Assembly (NCBI GenBank): GCA_013330915.1
Contig: DUHK01000171.1
Coordinates: forward strand, 1 to 9,098
Origin: Methanosphaera sp.
GTDB taxonomy: Archaea > Methanobacteriota > Methanobacteria > Methanobacteriales > Methanobacteriaceae
DNA: 9,098 bases
Direction: 5' to 3'
Position 1 is the stretch's first letter, and the number at the start of each line of letters is the position of its first letter. The position numbers and the translations under genes are program-made. Shown here in pieces: positions 6,255 through 9,098 of the stretch. The notes under the pieces were generated by a model, which was not told where the DNA came from, did no database searches, and saw nothing but the letters and a program-made list of their open reading frames with translations.

Positions 6255-6278
6255 GATTTTGAAATTACTGTATCACAA

Positions 6279-7019
6279 TTATTTCTGTGCTATTATGCAC
6301 ATCCATTCCTTGCTTGGCGTGTAATCCTCAGACTGTTCTTCTTCAGCATACTTGTCCATTTCGAAAATGTCTTCAACCACATCTTCACTACAGTCTGTTG
6401 GAGTAACTTTTCTTATAATCTTCTTATTGTTTATTCTATCTCTTAAGAAGAATGTTATTTGAGTATAGCCTGCATCCAAAAGCAATTGTTTTAATTCTTC
6501 ATCAGTATAGAAATAACATCCCTGACTGTTGGCTGTCTGTGATGTTTGGTCGTTTGCACATCCGTTAGCTTCCAGTACCAAAAAGAACTTTCCATCATTT
6601 TTAAGAATTCTTTTTACTTCCCTAAACGCGTTAACTATATCCGGCCAGAAGTAAACTGTTTCAAAACCTGTGATTATGTCAAATGTTTCATCTTCAAAGG
6701 GCATGTCAAGAACGTTTGCTTGTTTGATGACAACATTGCCTTCATCAACCTCTTTCTGGTTCATCATAATTGACTTTTTGACGCTGACATCACTGTGATC
6801 CACGCCGTATGTTTTTTCGTTGGATGATTTTTCATGCAGTCTCTTGATGTTAAGTCCACTTCCACAGCCAATGTCCAATACCACATTGTCATCTTTTACT
6901 TCTAGATTGGTCAGTGCCCATAATGATACGGGTGTGTGTCCTTCATCCATCAAATCCAACAGGTCTTCGCCTTTTTTGCCCTGAGGTTTTCCATAATCAT
7001 AAAAAGTGTTTTCCATCAT
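6279..7019 (-). CDS. Class I SAM-dependent methyltransferase (paralog 1, downstream copy)
   Basis: A soluble methyltransferase of 246 residues with the class I Rossmann fold signature: motif I VVLDIGCGSGLN (47-58), acidic motif II in YGVDHS (71-76), the adenine-binding stretch ANVLDMPFEDETFDII (101-116), then VYFWPDI (122-128) and the post motif EVKRILKNDGKF (134-145). It resembles the UbiE/COQ5-like Methyltransf_11/25 group; the methyl acceptor cannot be told. An open frame continues upstream to 7070, but those 17 codons overlap the tail of the preceding gene and have no counterpart in the paralog. The double ATG at 7019-7014, after GGAAGATGA (7029-7021), matches the paralog's start. The gap to the preceding stop is 23 bases, so the two are probably co-transcribed. 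The C-terminus EWMCIIAQK closely matches the paralog's EWLCVIAQK. Confidence 0.92.
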   Translation of the reverse strand: MMENTFYDYGKPQGKKGEDLLDLMDEGHTPVSLWALTNLEVKDDNVVLDIGCGSGLNIKRLHEKSSNEKTYGVDHSDVSVKKSIMMNQKEVDEGNVVIKQANVLDMPFEDETFDIITGFETVYFWPDIVNAFREVKRILKNDGKFFLVLEANGCANDQTSQTANSQGCYFYTDEELKQLLLDAGYTQITFFLRDRINNKKIIRKVTPTDCSEDVVEDIFEMDKYAEEEQSEDYTPSKEWMCIIAQK

Positions 7020-7042
7020 ATCATCTTCCGAAAAAAATCGTC

Positions 7043-7759
7043 TTATTTTTGTGCTATTACGCATAGCCATTCCGGACTTATGTCCTGTTTTTTATCTATA
7101 TTGTCCTGGTGTTCATCATCAGTCAGTTGTTCAAAGTAACCTTCTTCGTTATATGTTTTGATTAGTTTTTTGTGTTCCATGATTTTTCTGATTACACATG
7201 TTACCGATGAGTATCCTGCTTCCAGGAGCATGTCTTTGAATTCTATATCATTGTAAAATACTGCTCCATCATCATTACCATCATCAAGTGGTTGATAATT
7301 GTCTGTTCCGTTTATTCCCTGAACAATTATGAATTTTCCACCTGTTTTGAGTACCCGTTTTACTTCCATGAATGCGTTTGTTATGTCCGGCCAGAAGAAT
7401 ACCGTGGAGTATGCTGTTATGATGTCGAATTTTTCGTCCTCGAATGGCATGTCAAGAACGTTTGCTTGTTTGATGATGATGTTTCCTTCATCAACCTCTT
7501 TCTGGTTCATCATGATTGACTTTTTGACGCTGGTGGCACTGTAGTCTACTCCGTAGCTTTTGGCCTTGGGCGACTTTTCATATAAACGTTTAATGTTAAG
7601 TCCACTTCCACAGCCAATGTCCAGGAGTACATCATCATCCTTTACGTCAAAGTTTGTGTAGCTCCATAATGCTATTGGTGTGTGGTCATGATCCATCTGA
7701 TTAAGTAATTCTTCTCCCGATTTTCCTTCAGGTTTTTTGTAACTTGGTATTTCATCCAT
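7043..7759 (-). CDS. Class I SAM-dependent methyltransferase (paralog 2, upstream copy)
   Basis: A soluble methyltransferase of 238 residues, first in a two-gene unit. Motif I is LLDIGCGSGLN (45-55), motif II YGVDYS (69-74), the next strand motif ANVLDMPFEDEKFDII (99-114), then VFFWPDI (120-126) and EVKRVLKTGGKF (132-143). It aligns with the downstream copy over nearly the whole length; SVKKSIMMNQKEVDEGN (78-94) is identical. The copies differ mostly in the second half (residues 147-228), where the acceptor pocket usually lies, so they may act on different substrates. The ATG at 7759 has AGGTGA five bases upstream. An in-frame GTG at 7768 is part of that Shine-Dalgarno sequence and is unlikely to be the start. 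No biosynthetic or transport partner lies next to the pair, so its role stays unknown. Confidence 0.93.
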   Translation of the reverse strand: MDEIPSYKKPEGKSGEELLNQMDHDHTPIALWSYTNFDVKDDDVLLDIGCGSGLNIKRLYEKSPKAKSYGVDYSATSVKKSIMMNQKEVDEGNIIIKQANVLDMPFEDEKFDIITAYSTVFFWPDITNAFMEVKRVLKTGGKFIIVQGINGTDNYQPLDDGNDDGAVFYNDIEFKDMLLEAGYSSVTCVIRKIMEHKKLIKTYNEEGYFEQLTDDEHQDNIDKKQDISPEWLCVIAQK

Positions 7760-7832
7760 AAGTTTCACCTAATTTTCTATGAGCTAAATGTTAATAAAAT
7801 TTATGATTAAAAGTATGAGAAATTATTTAATT

Positions 7833-7840
7833 ATTATATG
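7833..7840 (-). promoter_or_regulatory. Putative TATA box for the methyltransferase pair
   Basis: The minus strand reads CATATAAT here. Transcription would begin near 7810, giving a leader of about 50 bases before the ATG at 7759. A competing AT-rich box lies at about 7850-7862. The choice is uncertain because of the base composition. Confidence 0.35.
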
Positions 7841-7906
7841 CTAAAGTCTTTTTATATTTATGTATCCCATTGTTGCATGAGAATTTCCGAAATTAATATT
7901 AATAAT

Positions 7907-7985
7907 AAGTTATAAGTTATTCAATTATAAATAATAACATTTTAGTTATAAGAAATAAGTAACCAATTAATAAGTTAAAAGTTAT
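7907..7985 (+). repeat. Two tandem pairs of a 7-base AAGTTAT repeat
   Basis: AAGTTAT-AAGTTAT at 7907-7920 and AAGTTAA-AAGTTAT at 7972-7985; equivalent positions are 65 bp apart. A related TAGTTATAAG lies between them. They sit upstream of gatD and of the divergent methyltransferase unit. Such words arise easily in AT-rich DNA, but the two pairs with the same internal period are notable. Confidence 0.4.
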
Positions 7986-8080
7986 GAATTATTACCTTAA
8001 AAAAATAAAAACAAGAAAAAACAAACAATAACATATTGCTATTTGTTAAATAATACAAGATTTTAAAAATAGTTTTACAG

Positions 8081-8089
8081 TTTATAATA
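8081..8089 (+). promoter_or_regulatory. Putative TATA box for gatD
   Basis: TTTATAATA here would start transcription near 8110 and leave the Shine-Dalgarno sequence at 8122 inside the mRNA. The stronger-looking TTATATATAA at 8101-8110 would start transcription near 8130, beyond the Shine-Dalgarno, so it is the less likely box. Confidence 0.4.
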
Positions 8090-8121
8090 ACAAGTCACAA
8101 TTATATATAAAAACAATTCTT

Positions 8122-8127
8122 GGAGGA
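8122..8127 (+). promoter_or_regulatory. Ribosome binding site deciding the TTG start of gatD
   Basis: GGAGGA with eight bases to TTG at 8136-8138. The first in-frame ATG is codon 34, which would cut off much of the N-terminal domain, so the TTG is the start. Confidence 0.8.
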
Positions 8128-8135
8128 AAAAAACC

Positions 8136-9098
8136 TTGTCATACGAAGGATATCTCAAAGAATTTCTGGAAATCTCAAACATAGATGTTGGAGACAAAAT
8201 AAGAGTAACAAAGCCCGAAATAGAACATGAAGGCATGCTACTTGAAAAACCAGATTATTCAAACGAAAACACATTAATTATAAAACTCAGCAGCGGATAT
8301 AACATTGGAATAGATGTTAAGGATGCAAAAATAGAAAAACTAAGCGAAGGAAAAAAACCTAAAATCGAACTGGACCCTATAGACAAACAGATAAGTGAAG
8401 ATAAGGACAACCTGTCAATCCTTTCCACAGGTGGTACAGTAGCCAGTGTAATCGACTACAAAACTGGTGCTGTTCACCCTGCATTCACGGCCGATGACCT
8501 TTTACGTGCAACACCGGAACTGGTAGATCATGCAAACATCAAGGCAAAAGCAATATTCAACATTCTCAGTGAAAACATGAACCCCGAATATTGGAAAAAA
8601 ACTGCCGAAGCAATCTATGATGAAATAAATGATGGTGCAGATGGAGTAATCATAGCTCACGGGACAGACACCATGCACTACACCGCATCAGCACTGAGCT
8701 TTATGATAGACTCACCAGTACCTATAGTACTTACTGGAGCACAGCGTAGTTCAGACAGACCATCAAGTGACGCATTCACAAACCTCATGGCATCTGTTGT
8801 CGCAGCAAAATCAGACATCGCAGAAGTAACGATTTGTATGCACTCCTCTGAAGATGATCCTACATGTGCATTACACAGGGCAACCAGAGCACGCAAAATG
8901 CACACATCCCGTAGAGACACATTCCAAAGCATTAACATGAACCCCCTTGCAACCATTGAAAACAATCAGATACACATTAACGATGCTGAAGTACCATACA
9001 CTAAAAGGGGAGAAAAGGAACTGTCATTAAACAACACATTGGCAGATAAGGTTGCACTGGTTAAAATGTATCCTGGAATAGACCCTGAAATAATAGAC
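8136..9098 (+). CDS. gatD: Glutamyl-tRNA(Gln) amidotransferase subunit D (C-terminal part outside window)
   Basis: GatD is the asparaginase-like subunit of the archaeal GatDE complex. It releases ammonia from an amide donor so that GatE can convert Glu-tRNA(Gln) to Gln-tRNA(Gln), an essential cytoplasmic step in Archaea without GlnRS. The first 321 codons are here, of about 435 usual. Residues 1-85 form the GatD N-terminal domain (YEGYLKEF, VGDKIRV, GYNIGIDV). The asparaginase domain begins near 92 with ILSTGGTVAS. Catalytic residues are all present: Thr101 in STGGT, Thr177 and Asp178 in HGTDT, and Lys254 in RARKMHTS. As I recall, the Methanothermobacter enzyme has the same four residue numbers, which supports the TTG start at 8136. 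It is transcribed away from the methyltransferases and appears intact as far as visible. gatE is not in the window. Confidence 0.97.
   Translation, partial: MSYEGYLKEFLEISNIDVGDKIRVTKPEIEHEGMLLEKPDYSNENTLIIKLSSGYNIGIDVKDAKIEKLSEGKKPKIELDPIDKQISEDKDNLSILSTGGTVASVIDYKTGAVHPAFTADDLLRATPELVDHANIKAKAIFNILSENMNPEYWKKTAEAIYDEINDGADGVIIAHGTDTMHYTASALSFMIDSPVPIVLTGAQRSSDRPSSDAFTNLMASVVAAKSDIAEVTICMHSSEDDPTCALHRATRARKMHTSRRDTFQSINMNPLATIENNQIHINDAEVPYTKRGEKELSLNNTLADKVALVKMYPGIDPEIID

Larger units (their letters stand above)
4793..6278. other. Long AT-rich gap without a convincing gene
   Basis: These 1486 bases lie between the importer and the methyltransferases. They are much richer in A and T than the flanking genes and show no codon pattern. 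What I can see: the importer leader and promoter (4799-4976), an inverted repeat at 4947-4976, a perfect 12-base palindrome AATTCATGAATT (5339-5350), a run of ten T (5484-5493), a plus-strand promoter-like block (5764-5839), an orphan copy of the importer leader (5896-5942), an 11-bp inverted repeat (5995-6039), a hairpin with T-rich 3' side (6142-6180), and a less AT-rich patch (about 6181-6240). Open frames of 33 to 50 codons exist but are expected by chance at this composition. Confidence 0.7.
7760..8135. other. Divergent intergenic region between methyltransferase unit and gatD
   Basis: 376 bases with no open frame I would call a gene. The left part should hold the promoter of the methyltransferase pair and the right part that of gatD. 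Between them lie the near-palindrome AATTTC-c-GAAATT (7882-7894), the perfect palindrome ATTAATATTAAT (7892-7903), and two tandem pairs of AAGTTA words (7907-7920 and 7972-7985), any of which could bind a regulator. Confidence 0.6.

Noticed and set aside
4793..6278. Insertion sequence in the gap
   Set aside because: No transposase frame and no terminal inverted repeats with flanking target duplications; the 22-base repeat is a gene leader in direct orientation.
6546..7544. Similar plus-strand frames opposite both methyltransferase genes
   Set aside because: They resemble each other only because the sense genes are paralogs.
8101..8110. TTATATATAA as the TATA box of gatD
   Set aside because: Transcription would start beyond the Shine-Dalgarno sequence at 8122, so a box further upstream fits better.
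8678..8965. 95-codon minus-strand frame inside gatD
   Set aside because: Lies opposite the catalytic domain of gatD, which is clearly coding on the plus strand.

Overview
The window looks like chromosomal DNA from a very AT-rich methanogenic archaeon of the Methanobacteriaceae, most like Methanosphaera. Three things point there. The right edge holds gatD, a gene found only in Archaea. Translation starts are preceded by GGAGGTGA-type Shine-Dalgarno sequences. The gaps between genes are long and extremely AT-rich, with TATA-like boxes and poly-T ends. The genus is an inference from these features, not from a marker gene.

Layout. Positions 1-4792 (minus strand) hold a five-gene ABC importer of the peptide/nickel (Opp/Dpp/Nik) family. 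In transcription order it runs: substrate-binding protein (4792-3161), a hairpin plus T8 terminator or attenuator (3152-3122), permease 1 (3076-2108), permease 2 (2115-1270), ATPase 1 (1254-310) and ATPase 2 (309 to beyond the left edge). The last four genes are packed with overlaps or near-zero gaps, as expected for one complex. Positions 4793-6278 hold no convincing gene. This gap carries the importer's probable promoter, a perfect inverted repeat spaced like a NikR operator, a second copy of the importer's leader with no gene behind it, and several hairpins. Positions 6279-7759 (minus) hold two tandem paralogous class I SAM-dependent methyltransferases. Positions 7760-8135 are a divergent promoter region. 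Positions 8136-9098 (plus) hold the first 321 codons of gatD, the asparaginase-like subunit of the archaeal Glu-tRNA(Gln) amidotransferase.

How the parts work together. The binding protein captures a substrate (Ni2+, a Ni chelate or a peptide; the sequence does not decide which) outside the cell and passes it to the permease pair, which the two ATPases power. A NikR-type site upstream would fit nickel, which methanogens need in quantity, but this remains a hypothesis. The methyltransferases have no visible substrate clue and form their own two-gene unit. gatD is an independent housekeeping gene.

Most of the coding content is ordinary. The points most worth a second look are the NikR-like operator, a likely ATT start codon for permease 1, the orphan copy of the binding-protein leader, and the patchy near-identity between the two methyltransferase genes.
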